A stretch of DNA of 64,000 nt, from the NCBI GenBank assembly GCA_900554415.1, contig USGU01000001.1, forward strand, positions 1-64,000. The letters run 5' to 3'. Source of the DNA: an uncultured Lachnospiraceae bacterium. GTDB lineage: Bacteria; Bacillota; Clostridia; Lachnospirales; Lachnospiraceae. The notes beneath the pieces are model-generated. The model had not been told where the DNA came from. It made no database searches and saw only the letters and a program-made list of their open reading frames with translations. Of the stretch, positions 1 to 8,232 are shown in pieces (position 1 is the stretch's first letter; each line of letters begins with the position of its first letter). The translations under genes and the position numbers were made by a program.

Positions 1-79
1 AATTCAACCTTCTCTGCCCGCCGTTTTTGCCTGTTATCACTGCCGATATATATTTTTTCTATCCTGCAACCTGTCTTCC

Positions 80-1090
80 CTATCTTGGGAGCTCGATAAA
101 TCCAACCTTCTTATATACCTTGCGAAGTGTCTTATTTGCATAGTAGGACGCCTTTGCAGCATTCTCCTTCATCATGCTGTCAAGGTACATCTTATCTGCA
201 ATAAGTCTTGCATACTCGTCCTGTACAGGTTTAAGGGTCGAAGCAACAGCCTCTCCAACTGCCATCTTGAAGTCTCCGTAGCCCCTGCCGTCAAACTCGG
301 CAACTGTCTGCTCAGGAGTATTTCCTGTTACTGCATCATAGATATCAATAAGATTCTTGATGCCCGGCTTATCTTCTGAATATGCTATAAATCCGTCCGA
401 ATCTGTAATGGCTCTCTTGAACTTTCTCATGATCGTATCTGTATCATCAAGAAGAAGGATGCTTCCGTTTGGATTCTCATCTGACTTGGACATCTTCTTT
501 GCAGGATCCTGAAGACTCATTATCTTGGCTCCGCTCTTGCCCATGTAAGCTTCCGGTATTGTAAATACATCACCGTAGATACCGTTAAATCTTCCGGCAA
601 TATCTCTTGCGATCTCCAGATGCTGGAGCTGATCCTTACCTACAGGAACCATATCTGCCTGATAGAGAAGGATATCTGCTGCCATAAGTACAGGATATGT
701 AAATAATCCTGTGTTTATGTTATCCGCATGCTTTGCTGACTTGTCCTTGAACTGGGTCATTCTGCTCATCTCTCCCATGTAGGTGTAGCAGTTAAGTATC
801 CATGCAAGCTGTGCATGGGCAGGCACATGGGACTGGAAGAACAGGCAGTTCTTCTCAGGATCAAGTCCCGCTGCTATATAAAGGGCGTAGAGCGTCCTTC
901 CGTTCTTTCTTAGTGTTGCCGGATCCTGTCTTACAGTGATAGAGTGAAGATCCATAACTGCATAAAAGCACTGAACCGACTCATCATCATTTAAGTCCAC
1001 CCAGTTCTTAAGGGCTCCAAGGTAATTTCCAAGTGTTATAATTCCTGTTGACTGCATTCCTGAAAGCAGTACTTTCTTTCCGTCTATCAT
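80..1090 (-). CDS. trpS: tryptophanyl-tRNA synthetase
   Basis: Cytoplasmic class I aminoacyl-tRNA synthetase that charges tRNA-Trp. The N-terminus carries the HIGH-type signature as TLGNYLGA, and the KMSKS loop is present as AKKMSKSDENP. The product is 336 residues, normal for bacterial TrpS. I place the start at the ATG encoding MIDGKKVLL because AGGAGG lies 8 nt upstream; an in-frame ATG 36 nt earlier has no such site and would overlap the upstream ABC-F gene. Lys codons are almost all AAG, unlike most of the window. No T-box leader is visible; the gene follows the ABC-F gene directly. Confidence 0.96.
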   Translation of the reverse strand: MIDGKKVLLSGMQSTGIITLGNYLGALKNWVDLNDDESVQCFYAVMDLHSITVRQDPATLRKNGRTLYALYIAAGLDPEKNCLFFQSHVPAHAQLAWILNCYTYMGEMSRMTQFKDKSAKHADNINTGLFTYPVLMAADILLYQADMVPVGKDQLQHLEIARDIAGRFNGIYGDVFTIPEAYMGKSGAKIMSLQDPAKKMSKSDENPNGSILLLDDTDTIMRKFKRAITDSDGFIAYSEDKPGIKNLIDIYDAVTGNTPEQTVAEFDGRGYGDFKMAVGEAVASTLKPVQDEYARLIADKMYLDSMMKENAAKASYYANKTLRKVYKKVGFIELPR

Positions 1091-1112
1091 TTGCTTTACG
1101 CCTCCTAATGTA

Positions 1113-2738
1113 TTAGTCTTCAACATCCATATTCATGACCTGACGTTTTCTTGCCAGCTCATCATTTGCAAGGTACTCATCGTAAGTTGTCTGCTTATCG
1201 ATAAGTCCTGTATTTGTAAGCTCTATGATCCTGTTTGCTGTGGTCTGTACAAACTGGTGATCCTGGGACGAGAACAGCACAACGCCCGGGAACTTCATAA
1301 GTCCGTTGTTAAGGGCTGTGATGGACTCCATGTCCAGGTGGTTCGTAGGCTCATCAAGGATGAGACAGTTGCTTCCCATGATCATGAGCTTTGAAAGAAG
1401 ACATCTTACCTTCTCTCCTCCTGAGAGGACCTTAACCTTCTTGACTCCGTCTTCACCGGCAAATAACATTCTTCCAAGGAAGCCTCGTACATATGTAGCG
1501 TCCTTCTCATCTGAATACTGTGTGAGCCAGTCAACGATGATAAGGTCATTGTCAAATTCCTTTGTGTTGTCCTTAGGGAAGTAGCCCTGGGATGTGGTAA
1601 CGCCCCACTTGTAGCTTCCGCTGTCAGGCTCTTCCTCGCCTGCAAGGATCTTGAATAACATTGTTGTTGCCTTTGTGTTAGGTCCTACAAATGCGATCTT
1701 GTCATCATGTCCCACTGTAAATGATATATCGTCAAGAAGCTTCTCTCCGTCCACTGTCTTCGAAATGTGGGATACGGTAAGAACTTCATTTCCAATCTCT
1801 CTCTTAGGTCTGAAATCAATGTATGGATACTTTCTGCTTGATGGCTTGATCTCGTCAAGCTCGATCTTCTCAAGGGCTCTCTTTCTTGAGGTAGCCTGCT
1901 TGGACTTTGAAGCATTTGCCGAGAATCTCTGAATGAACTCCTGAAGCTCTTTGATCTTCTCTTCCTTCTTCTTGTTGGCTTCCTTCATCTGCTTGATCAT
2001 CAGCTGGCTGGATTCATACCAGAAATCATAGTTTCCGGCATAGAGCTGAATCTTGCCATAGTCGATATCTGCAATCTGGGTACATACCTTATTTAAGAAA
2101 TAACGGTCATGTGATACAACGATAACGGTATTGTTAAAGTTAATCAGGAATTCCTCCAGCCATGCGATTGCGTCTAAGTCCAAATGGTTGGTTGGCTCAT
2201 CCAGAAGAAGGATATCAGGCGAACCAAAGAGTGCCTGCGCCAATAATACCTTGACTTTCTGCGCACCAGTTAAATCATGCATCAGTGTATAATGAAGTTC
2301 GGTCTCAATACCAAGTCCGTTCAGGAGAGAAGCAGCATCGGATTCTGCCTCCCATCCGTTCATAGTGGCAAATTCTCCTTCCAGTTCACTGGCTCTGATT
2401 CCATCCTCATCGGTAAAGTCTTCTTTTGCGTAAATAGCTTCTTTTTCCTTCATAATCTCATACAGACGGGCATTTCCCATAATTACCGTATCAAGAACCG
2501 GGAACTCATCGTATTTAAAATGGTCCTGCTGCAGGAAAGACAGACGTTCTCCCGGTGAAATAATTACTTCACCGGAAGTTGGTTCCAACTGTCCGGATAA
2601 GATTTTCAAAAAGGTGGACTTTCCGGCGCCATTTGCCCCGATAAGTCCATAGCAGTTTCCTTCGGTGAATTTAATATTTACATCTTCAAACAATGCTTTC
2701 TTCCCAACGCGGAGGGTAACATTACTTGTACTAATCAT
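1113..2738 (-). CDS. ABC-F family ATP-binding protein (YbiT-like)
   Basis: Soluble twin-ATPase ABC-F protein of the ribosome-associated type; no membrane segments. The first nucleotide-binding domain has Walker A GANGAGKST (residues 34-42), a degenerate signature LTGAQ, and Walker B LLLDEPTNHLD followed by SHD. A charged linker (NKKKEEKIKELQEF) leads to the second domain, whose Walker A is degenerate (VGPNTKATT, no GK) although LSGGE and LILDEPTNHLD remain; the expected H-loop His is Gln (SSQDHQF). I recall similar second-site degeneracy in Lachnospiraceae YbiT-like proteins. A GAAGGAG site precedes the ATG, and trpS follows after 22 bp. Codon usage changes part-way through the gene (see findings). 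Confidence 0.9.
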   Translation of the reverse strand: MISTSNVTLRVGKKALFEDVNIKFTEGNCYGLIGANGAGKSTFLKILSGQLEPTSGEVIISPGERLSFLQQDHFKYDEFPVLDTVIMGNARLYEIMKEKEAIYAKEDFTDEDGIRASELEGEFATMNGWEAESDAASLLNGLGIETELHYTLMHDLTGAQKVKVLLAQALFGSPDILLLDEPTNHLDLDAIAWLEEFLINFNNTVIVVSHDRYFLNKVCTQIADIDYGKIQLYAGNYDFWYESSQLMIKQMKEANKKKEEKIKELQEFIQRFSANASKSKQATSRKRALEKIELDEIKPSSRKYPYIDFRPKREIGNEVLTVSHISKTVDGEKLLDDISFTVGHDDKIAFVGPNTKATTMLFKILAGEEEPDSGSYKWGVTTSQGYFPKDNTKEFDNDLIIVDWLTQYSDEKDATYVRGFLGRMLFAGEDGVKKVKVLSGGEKVRCLLSKLMIMGSNCLILDEPTNHLDMESITALNNGLMKFPGVVLFSSQDHQFVQTTANRIIELTNTGLIDKQTTYDEYLANDELARKRQVMNMDVED

Positions 2739-2823
2739 TGAATTTTCTCCTTCATATTATTATTCATAATCCTATAGTTTATTTTTACCGCTTAATATCG
2801 TACCATGAGAATGCTTTTTTCGC

Positions 2824-2852
2824 AAGACAAGAAAACCATGTTGTGTTATACT
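2824..2852 (+). promoter_or_regulatory. putative sigma-A promoter of the patatin-like gene
   Basis: AAGACA, a 17-nt spacer and TATACT lie 34 nt upstream of the patatin-like start codon. The -35 box matches the consensus at only four of six positions. Confidence 0.4.
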
Positions 2853-2886
2853 TATGGTATCTTAAAGCAGAAGAAGGGGTGTAAGG

Positions 2887-3744
2887 ATGATAAATGGAAG
2901 TCTGATTTTAGAAGGCGGTGCCACAAGAGGAGTATTTACCTCCGGTGCACTGGACTATCTGATGGAACGGGATATTTACTTTTCGGATGTAACAGGTGTC
3001 TCCGCTGGCTCCTGCAATGCAGTGGGTTATGTAGCAAAGCAGCCGGAACGTACAAAGAAATGTATGATTCACCGAGGCAAAGAATATAATTATTATTACG
3101 GATTGAAGGGGTTTATCAAAGAGCGCAGTATTCTGGATATGGATATGATTTTTGATAAAATGCCGAACAGTCTGATTCCACTGGATTTTGATGCATATTT
3201 TCATTCCGGTGTTCACTGCGAAATCGTAACAACCAACTGTATTACCGGAAAAGCAGAATATTTAACCGAAGACTCCGACCCGCAGCGTCTGATGATGATG
3301 TGTCGTGCAAGCAGCAGTATGCCTCTGGTATGCCCGATTGTAAATGTAGACGGGATTCCATATCTGGATGGCGGACTGGCTGATTCTGTTCCGGTAAAAC
3401 ATGTAAAAGCGCGCGGTGCTGAGAAAATCGTAATTATTCTGACACGCAAGAAGGGATATCGCAAAGAGAAGATTTCAAAAGCTTATATTGAATTATACCG
3501 GAAAATGTACAGCAAATATCCGGAACTTGTCAAAACCTGTATTCTCCGCAACAAGCGCTATAATGTCACCATGAATTATATCGACTGGCTGGAGGAGAAG
3601 GGAGAAATCTTTGTTATCCGCCCTACCCATAAACCGGTTCACCGAATTGAGAAGGACGTAGAAAAGCTGGAAGCATTCTATGAACACGGATACGAGACCA
3701 TGGAACAACAGTTTGACAAGATGATGAAATATTTAGAATCTTAA
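2887..3744 (+). CDS. patatin-like phospholipase family protein
   Basis: Predicted cytoplasmic serine acyl hydrolase of the patatin/RssA family. It has the oxyanion-hole motif GGATRG (residues 10-15), the nucleophile elbow GVSAG (Ser39) and the second dyad residue in LDGG (Asp161), so the Ser-Asp dyad is complete. No signal peptide or membrane segment is visible. The length of 285 residues suits the bacterial single-domain form. The start is the ATG after AAGGGGTGTAAGG. It is monocistronic and is followed by a strong hairpin terminator. The substrate cannot be told from sequence. Confidence 0.88.
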   Translation: MINGSLILEGGATRGVFTSGALDYLMERDIYFSDVTGVSAGSCNAVGYVAKQPERTKKCMIHRGKEYNYYYGLKGFIKERSILDMDMIFDKMPNSLIPLDFDAYFHSGVHCEIVTTNCITGKAEYLTEDSDPQRLMMMCRASSSMPLVCPIVNVDGIPYLDGGLADSVPVKHVKARGAEKIVIILTRKKGYRKEKISKAYIELYRKMYSKYPELVKTCILRNKRYNVTMNYIDWLEEKGEIFVIRPTHKPVHRIEKDVEKLEAFYEHGYETMEQQFDKMMKYLES

Positions 3745-3793
3745 TAGTGATTCTCTATGTATTTTCATTTACAGCACCAAAAGTACAGCATAC

Positions 3794-3825
3794 AAAGAAG
3801 GAAGCCTTAATGACTTCCTTCTTTT
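3794..3825. terminator. bidirectional hairpin terminator
   Basis: Perfect 10-bp stem AAGAAGGAAG/CTTCCTTCTT with a 9-nt loop and T or A runs on both sides. It ends the patatin-like gene on the plus strand. The stop codon of the convergent minus-strand gene lies in the loop. Confidence 0.8.
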
Positions 3826-4088
3826 GTCTTTCTGACCGAATCTACCATATGGTCTATCTGTTTTTTCTCACTGTCCGATTTGCCTTCTTTCATAATAGCC
3901 AGAATCAAATCCGTTTCTTCCGGGGTAAACCGGATTCCTCGTTTGTTGGCACTGACAATTAAAGACAGCATGACAGGTGCCAGTGCCTTTCCAGATTTTC
4001 CTTCCGTCTGTCTTGCGGCAGTCCGAATCAGCTCCAGTTTCACCGGGTCAAGATTCTTCATTGCCGGATGATTCATCCATTCTTCCAT
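3807..4088 (-). CDS. hypothetical protein, second of a pair
   Basis: A 93-residue soluble helical protein of unknown function. I start it at MEEWMNHPAM because GAAAGGGCGG lies just upstream; a longer reading would run deeper into the neighbour. It overlaps the end of the upstream hypothetical gene by 41 bp in another frame, indicating translational coupling. The middle (LELIRTAARQTEGKSGKALAP and MLSLIVSANKRGI) looks like a compact helical bundle. No catalytic motif, Cys cluster or membrane segment is visible. Its stop codon sits in the loop of the shared terminator. Confidence 0.6.
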   Translation of the reverse strand: MEEWMNHPAMKNLDPVKLELIRTAARQTEGKSGKALAPVMLSLIVSANKRGIRFTPEETDLILAIMKEGKSDSEKKQIDHMVDSVRKTKEGSH

Positions 4089-4476
4089 TTTCTTCCGCCC
4101 TTTCCTGCTGAAATACCTGAAACATGTCACTCATGTTCATATTACTAAACATATCTTCCGCATTCATATTCTGCATCATTTCCATCATATTCATTGCCTG
4201 TATAAATGTTTCCATCATTTCAAAGTTTTTCTCCGGATAATATTCTTTTAAATCCTCCACGATGGATTCTACCGAGACATTCTGATTTCTGCATTTTCCA
4301 AAATGCCTTCCCGGAAACTGTTGAAAATAGGAAACGGTATTCTGAAACTCTGCAAATTTCACATAAATGCCCAAAAAGGGCTGGACTTCTGAAGGAACAT
4401 AGGGCAGCATCAGTTTTAGCGTCTGCAATTTCTCATCTGTCACTGCCATATCAAGAGGCGTCAGTTTCTGCGTCAT
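4048..4476 (-). CDS. hypothetical protein, first of a pair
   Basis: A 142-residue soluble protein I do not recognise. I choose the ATG of MTQKLTPLDM because GGAGGAAATGGAAA stands directly before it. The C-terminal third is very Met/Asn-rich (MNMMEMMQNMNAEDMF), then acidic. The Met-rich stretch resembles low-complexity segments that bind hydrophobic helices or metals, but that is only a resemblance. It overlaps the next gene, so the two are probably made and used together. Confidence 0.6.
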   Translation of the reverse strand: MTQKLTPLDMAVTDEKLQTLKLMLPYVPSEVQPFLGIYVKFAEFQNTVSYFQQFPGRHFGKCRNQNVSVESIVEDLKEYYPEKNFEMMETFIQAMNMMEMMQNMNAEDMFSNMNMSDMFQVFQQERAEENGRMDESSGNEES

Positions 4477-4577
4477 TTTCCATTTCCTCCAGAAGATAAA
4501 TTCATAAAAATATATGTACTGACAAGTCTTTTTATGCAGATGCATATAGTATAGCAAAAACAGAAAAGGAAACCGAC

Positions 4578-4727
4578 ATGGGCAAAATCGTAATTGACGG
4601 AAAAGCCGTTTATGAAATAGATGAAGAGTGTATTCAGAAACGAGAACAAAAGGAGCAAAAAAGGCAAGAACAAATGAAACAGCAAAAACAGACAAAAGAA
4701 CAACACGAAAAAAAGGGATGCCGGTAA
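4578..4727 (+). CDS. small highly charged protein (49 aa)
   Basis: A short reading frame starting MGKIVIDGKAVYEIDEECI and continuing as an almost pure Lys/Glu/Gln helix to KKGCR. AAAAGGAAA lies 5-10 nt upstream of the ATG. The Asp/Glu/Lys pattern and clean start suggest a real gene; similar short proteins opening with MGKI-IDG-VYEIDEE occur in related genomes as far as I recall. The function is unknown. The stop codon lies in the loop of the hairpin that terminates the opposite-strand Cys-rich gene. Confidence 0.55.
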   Translation: MGKIVIDGKAVYEIDEECIQKREQKEQKRQEQMKQQKQTKEQHEKKGCR

Positions 4728-4737
4728 GCATCCCTTT
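4708..4737 (-). terminator. terminator of the Cys-rich small protein gene
   Basis: Perfect 10-bp stem AAAGGGATGC/GCATCCCTTT with a 6-nt loop. On the minus strand the stem is followed by a run of eight T. There is no T run on the plus strand. Confidence 0.75.
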
Positions 4738-4787
4738 CGCTGATGTGTACTTGAAACATGCCGCCTGCATATTTCATAAACATTCCT

Positions 4788-5042
4788 TTAGCAGCATCCG
4801 CATCCGTTTCCGCCAAATGTGTTTGTTCCACATCCGACACAGAAAATAAGAAGGAGAATGATCCAAAGACAACTATCGTTATTACCGCAGCCGCCTCTGT
4901 CATTTCCGCATCCATATCCAAATCCGCCACAGCAGAAAAGGAGAATCAGAATCAATGCGCAGGAAGAAATTCCACATCCTCCTAAGTTGGATGTATTGTT
5001 ATCACATCCACATCCGCAGTTTGTTGCACTAAGTTCACTCAT
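4788..5042 (-). CDS. small Cys/Gly-rich protein (high-cysteine HCB type)
   Basis: An 84-residue protein with an N-terminal CGCGC cluster, two hydrophobic stretches (ALILILLFCC and CLWIILLLIFC), repeated GGCG/GCG tracts and a C-terminal GCGCC. It resembles the small proteins labelled chorion class high-cysteine HCB in gut Clostridia. The start MSELSATNCG is chosen because TTGGAGG lies 8 nt upstream. The hydrophobic pair suggests membrane association and the Cys clusters suggest metal binding or disulfide cross-linking, as in a coat or surface layer. That role is inference. It has its own terminator and no operon partner. Confidence 0.65.
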   Translation of the reverse strand: MSELSATNCGCGCDNNTSNLGGCGISSCALILILLFCCGGFGYGCGNDRGGCGNNDSCLWIILLLIFCVGCGTNTFGGNGCGCC

Positions 5043-5166
5043 GTTTGTTGCCTCCAATAGGTTTTCTTTACACTTCCATCATATGTCGCAAGGCTTGCCA
5101 TTGTTGCTTTCAAATGATAGAAATTTTCAATCCTCTTTCATATGGTAATAAAAAAGGTGTTTTAAG

Positions 5167-6072
5167 ATGAGAGAACTCAAGCAAAAAATTCACTACCGTT
5201 GCCCGGATATTCTGATTCATCATCTGGGTGGCAAAGGCATCACCACAGCCGTACTGGATACAGGAATCTCCGCACATCCGGATTTACAGGGACGGATTCT
5301 TGGATGGAAAGACTGCGTAAATGACAGACAATATATATATGATGATAACGGACACGGAACCCACGTCAGTGGAATCATTTCCGGCAATGGCTTCTGCTCC
5401 AATGGACTTTATTCTGGAATTGCTCCCTTTTCCAGAATTGTCAGTGTAAAGGTGTTAAATGCAGCCGGGAACGGAAAGATTCAGGATGTCATCACCGGAA
5501 TCCGGTTTATTTTAGCTATGCAGCAGAAATGGAATATCCGTATCGTCAACATTTCCCTTGGAACCGAAAGACATGAGGAGAATCAGGACGAAGAAACACT
5601 CATTTTGTGGGTGGAGAAAATGTGGGATGCCGGAATCGTTGTCATTACCGCTGCCGGAAACATGGGACCTGACTATGGCAGTATCACGCTTCCCGGAGTC
5701 AGCAAAAAGGTGATTACTGTAGGCGCCTGCGATGAGATTGCTGCGCGCAATTATCCGAACCGGAATTTCTATTCTGGATGCGGTCCTACCAAAGAATGTG
5801 TAAAAAAACCGGATATCTGTGCACCGGGAAACAGCATTTATTCCTGCAATTACCGTTATCCATACAAAAGCAGAAAAGCCTATGTCCACAAAAGCGGTAC
5901 CTCCATGGCAACTCCGGTCATTTCAGGTGCAGTGGCACTCCTGTTAGAAAAATATCCGCAGATGGAAAATGTAGAAGTGAAAATGCGGTTATGGGAGAGT
6001 GGTGATGATATGTATATGAGAGAAAGTAGCCAGGGGCATGGCAGAATCAATATAAAGCGCTTTCTGAAATAA
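5167..6072 (+). CDS. S8 family serine peptidase (subtilase), no signal peptide
   Basis: Subtilisin-type protease with a complete catalytic triad: Asp31 in VLDTGI, His63 in NGHGTHVSG and Ser246 in SGTSMATP, plus the oxyanion Asn165 in TAAGN. At 301 residues it is little more than the catalytic domain. There is no signal peptide or recognisable prodomain, which fits the intracellular or IspA-like subtilases of Clostridia. The ribosome binding site is modest (AAAGGTG). It is transcribed alone, before the ylxM-ffh promoter. The substrate is unknown. Confidence 0.9.
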   Translation: MRELKQKIHYRCPDILIHHLGGKGITTAVLDTGISAHPDLQGRILGWKDCVNDRQYIYDDNGHGTHVSGIISGNGFCSNGLYSGIAPFSRIVSVKVLNAAGNGKIQDVITGIRFILAMQQKWNIRIVNISLGTERHEENQDEETLILWVEKMWDAGIVVITAAGNMGPDYGSITLPGVSKKVITVGACDEIAARNYPNRNFYSGCGPTKECVKKPDICAPGNSIYSCNYRYPYKSRKAYVHKSGTSMATPVISGAVALLLEKYPQMENVEVKMRLWESGDDMYMRESSQGHGRINIKRFLK

Positions 6073-6133
6073 GGTTCATATGCAGCATGAAAACATACTG
6101 CTAAAAAATATTTTGAATGTCAAGTTTTTTTAC

Positions 6134-6162
6134 TTGACACAATATTCTTTTTGTTATATGAT
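6134..6162 (+). promoter_or_regulatory. sigma-A promoter of the ylxM-ffh operon
   Basis: Consensus TTGACA, a 17-nt spacer and TATGAT end 16 nt before the ylxM start codon, leaving a very short leader that contains the AGGTGA ribosome binding site. Confidence 0.75.
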
Positions 6163-6178
6163 AACTCAGGTGATAAAA

Positions 6179-6523
6179 ATGGATGAAATTTTAAAGCAGA
6201 CATTACTATTTGATTTTTACGGAGAACTTCTTACCGAACACCAGAAAGAAATTTATTCTCAGGTTGTTTTGGAAGATTACTCTCTCAGCGAAATAGCAAA
6301 AGACAGTGGTATCAGCCGTCAGGGGGTACACGACCTTATCAAGCGCTGTAACAAGACACTGGAAGGCTATGAGGAAAAACTTCATCTGGTAGAAAAGTTC
6401 ATGTCTGTACGGGAAAAGGTTCATCAGATTGACACCTTACTGGAGAACTACGAGAATCAGGATGAGAAAGTTCTGATTCAGCAGGTAAAACAGTTGTCCG
6501 GTGAAATCATAGAGGAGTTATAA
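6179..6523 (+). CDS. ylxM: YlxM family DNA-binding protein (UPF0122)
   Basis: Small helix-turn-helix protein encoded just before ffh in most Firmicutes and thought to assist signal recognition particle expression or function. The start MDEILKQTLLFDFYGELL matches the family opening, and AGGTGA sits upstream. The HTH segment is YSLSEIAKDSGISRQGVHDLI. The length of 114 residues is usual. One base separates its stop from the ffh start, so the two are coupled. Confidence 0.9.
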   Translation: MDEILKQTLLFDFYGELLTEHQKEIYSQVVLEDYSLSEIAKDSGISRQGVHDLIKRCNKTLEGYEEKLHLVEKFMSVREKVHQIDTLLENYENQDEKVLIQQVKQLSGEIIEEL

Positions 6524-6524
6524 T

Positions 6525-7886
6525 ATGGCATTTGACAGCTTAACAGAAAAACTTCAAAATGTTTTTAAAAATCTACGCGGAAAAGGAAAACTGACAGAAG
6601 ACGATGTGAAGGAAGCACTTCGCGAAGTCAAGATGGCACTTCTTGAAGCAGATGTAAACTTTAAGGTTGTAAAGAAATTTATCAAGGATGTACAGGAACG
6701 TGCCATTGGACAGGACGTGATGAACGGACTGAACCCGGGGCAGATGGTTATCAAGATTGTAAATGAAGAACTGATCAACTTAATGGGTTCTGAGACAACC
6801 GAGATTAAATTACAGCCCGGAAGTGCAAAGACAGTCATTATGATGGCTGGTCTTCAGGGTGCCGGTAAGACAACCACAACCGCAAAGCTTGCCGGAAAGT
6901 TCAAATTAAAAGGCAAGAAACCACTTCTTGTTGCATGCGACGTTTACCGTCCGGCTGCTATTAAGCAGTTACAGATTAACGGTGAAAAACAGGGTGTTGA
7001 TGTCTTTACCATGGGTGAGAATCAAAAGCCTGCCAATATTGCGAAAGCAGCGCTTGAGCACGCAACAAAGAACGGACACAACCTGATCATCCTCGATACG
7101 GCAGGACGTCTTCATGTTGATGAAGACATGATGGCCGAACTTCAGGAAATCAAAGATACCGTAGAAGTACATCAGACCATTTTGGTCGTTGACGCTATGA
7201 CCGGTCAGGATGCGGTAAATGTTGCAGATACCTTTAATCAGAAGATTGGGATTGATGGGGTGATTGTCACAAAGCTTGACGGTGATACCCGTGGCGGTGC
7301 AGCTTTATCCATTAAAGCAGTAACCGGATGCCCGATTCTCTATGTTGGTATGGGCGAACGGCTTTCGGATTTGGAACAGTTTTATCCAGACAGAATGGCA
7401 TCCCGTATTCTGGGGATGGGTGATGTCTTAAGCCTGATTGAAAAGGCAAGTGCCGAGATTGATGAAGAAGATGCCCGCAAGATGTCAGAGAAAATCAAAA
7501 AAGCACAGTTTGACTTTGATGATTATCTGGAAAGCATGAAGCAGATGAAGAAAATGGGCGGACTTGGAAGTATTATGGGTATGCTTCCGGGACTTGGAGG
7601 CATGAGCGGCAAAGGTGGTAAGATGCCAGACATTGATACCGATGCAGCCGAACAGAAGATGGCAAAGATTGAAGCCATCATTTATTCCATGACACCGGCA
7701 GAGCGCCAGAATCCGGATTTATTAAATCCATCCAGAAAACACCGCATTGCCAAGGGCGCAGGTGTAGATATTGCGGAAGTAAACAGAACCGTAAAACAGT
7801 TCGACCAGATGCGGAAAATGATGAAACAAATGCCGGGAATGCTCGGCGGCAAAGGCAAAAAAGGAAAATTCCGTATGCCTTTCTAA
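6525..7886 (+). CDS. ffh: signal recognition particle protein Ffh
   Basis: GTPase and signal-sequence-binding subunit of the bacterial SRP, which delivers nascent membrane proteins to FtsY. The N domain is followed by the G domain with G1 GLQGAGKTTTTAKL, DVYRPAA, DTAGRLH and TKLDGDTRGG. A Met-rich M domain (SMKQMKKMGG, MRKMMKQMPGM) ends in a basic tail. The length of 453 residues is normal. It is the second gene of the ylxM operon and is followed by rpsP and khpA. Confidence 0.98.
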   Translation: MAFDSLTEKLQNVFKNLRGKGKLTEDDVKEALREVKMALLEADVNFKVVKKFIKDVQERAIGQDVMNGLNPGQMVIKIVNEELINLMGSETTEIKLQPGSAKTVIMMAGLQGAGKTTTTAKLAGKFKLKGKKPLLVACDVYRPAAIKQLQINGEKQGVDVFTMGENQKPANIAKAALEHATKNGHNLIILDTAGRLHVDEDMMAELQEIKDTVEVHQTILVVDAMTGQDAVNVADTFNQKIGIDGVIVTKLDGDTRGGAALSIKAVTGCPILYVGMGERLSDLEQFYPDRMASRILGMGDVLSLIEKASAEIDEEDARKMSEKIKKAQFDFDDYLESMKQMKKMGGLGSIMGMLPGLGGMSGKGGKMPDIDTDAAEQKMAKIEAIIYSMTPAERQNPDLLNPSRKHRIAKGAGVDIAEVNRTVKQFDQMRKMMKQMPGMLGGKGKKGKFRMPF

Positions 7887-7962
7887 TCACTTAGGTATAT
7901 ACGCAGATGCGATATATATAAATACAAATAATTTATAGAAAAAATTTCAGGAGGACAATAAA

Positions 7963-8208
7963 ATGGCAGTAAAAATCAGATTAAAAAGAATGGGACAGAA
8001 GAAAGCACCTTTCTATAGAATCGTTGTAGCAGACGCTCGTTCACCAAGAGACGGAAAGTTCATCGAAGAAATCGGAACATTTGACCCAACTAAGGATCCT
8101 AGCGAATTTAAAGTAGATGCAGAAGCTGCTAAGAAATGGTTAAACAACGGAGCTCAGCCAACAGAAACAGTTGGAAAGATTTTCAAATTAGCTGGAATCG
8201 AAAAATAA
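7963..8208 (+). CDS. rpsP: 30S ribosomal protein S16
   Basis: Small-subunit ribosomal protein of 81 residues with the family opening MAVKIRLKRMGQKKAPFYRI and the DARSPRDGKFIE motif. A strong CAGGAGGA site precedes the ATG. It sits in the conserved ffh-rpsP-khpA-rimM-trmD-rplS order. Confidence 0.98.
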   Translation: MAVKIRLKRMGQKKAPFYRIVVADARSPRDGKFIEEIGTFDPTKDPSEFKVDAEAAKKWLNNGAQPTETVGKIFKLAGIEK

Positions 8209-8232
8209 TCTGCTCCACGGAGGTGTGAGTTA

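Noticed and set aside
1306..1932. Plus-strand open frames opposite the ABC-F gene
   Set aside because: Shadows of the ABC-F coding strand with no ribosome binding sites or family resemblance.
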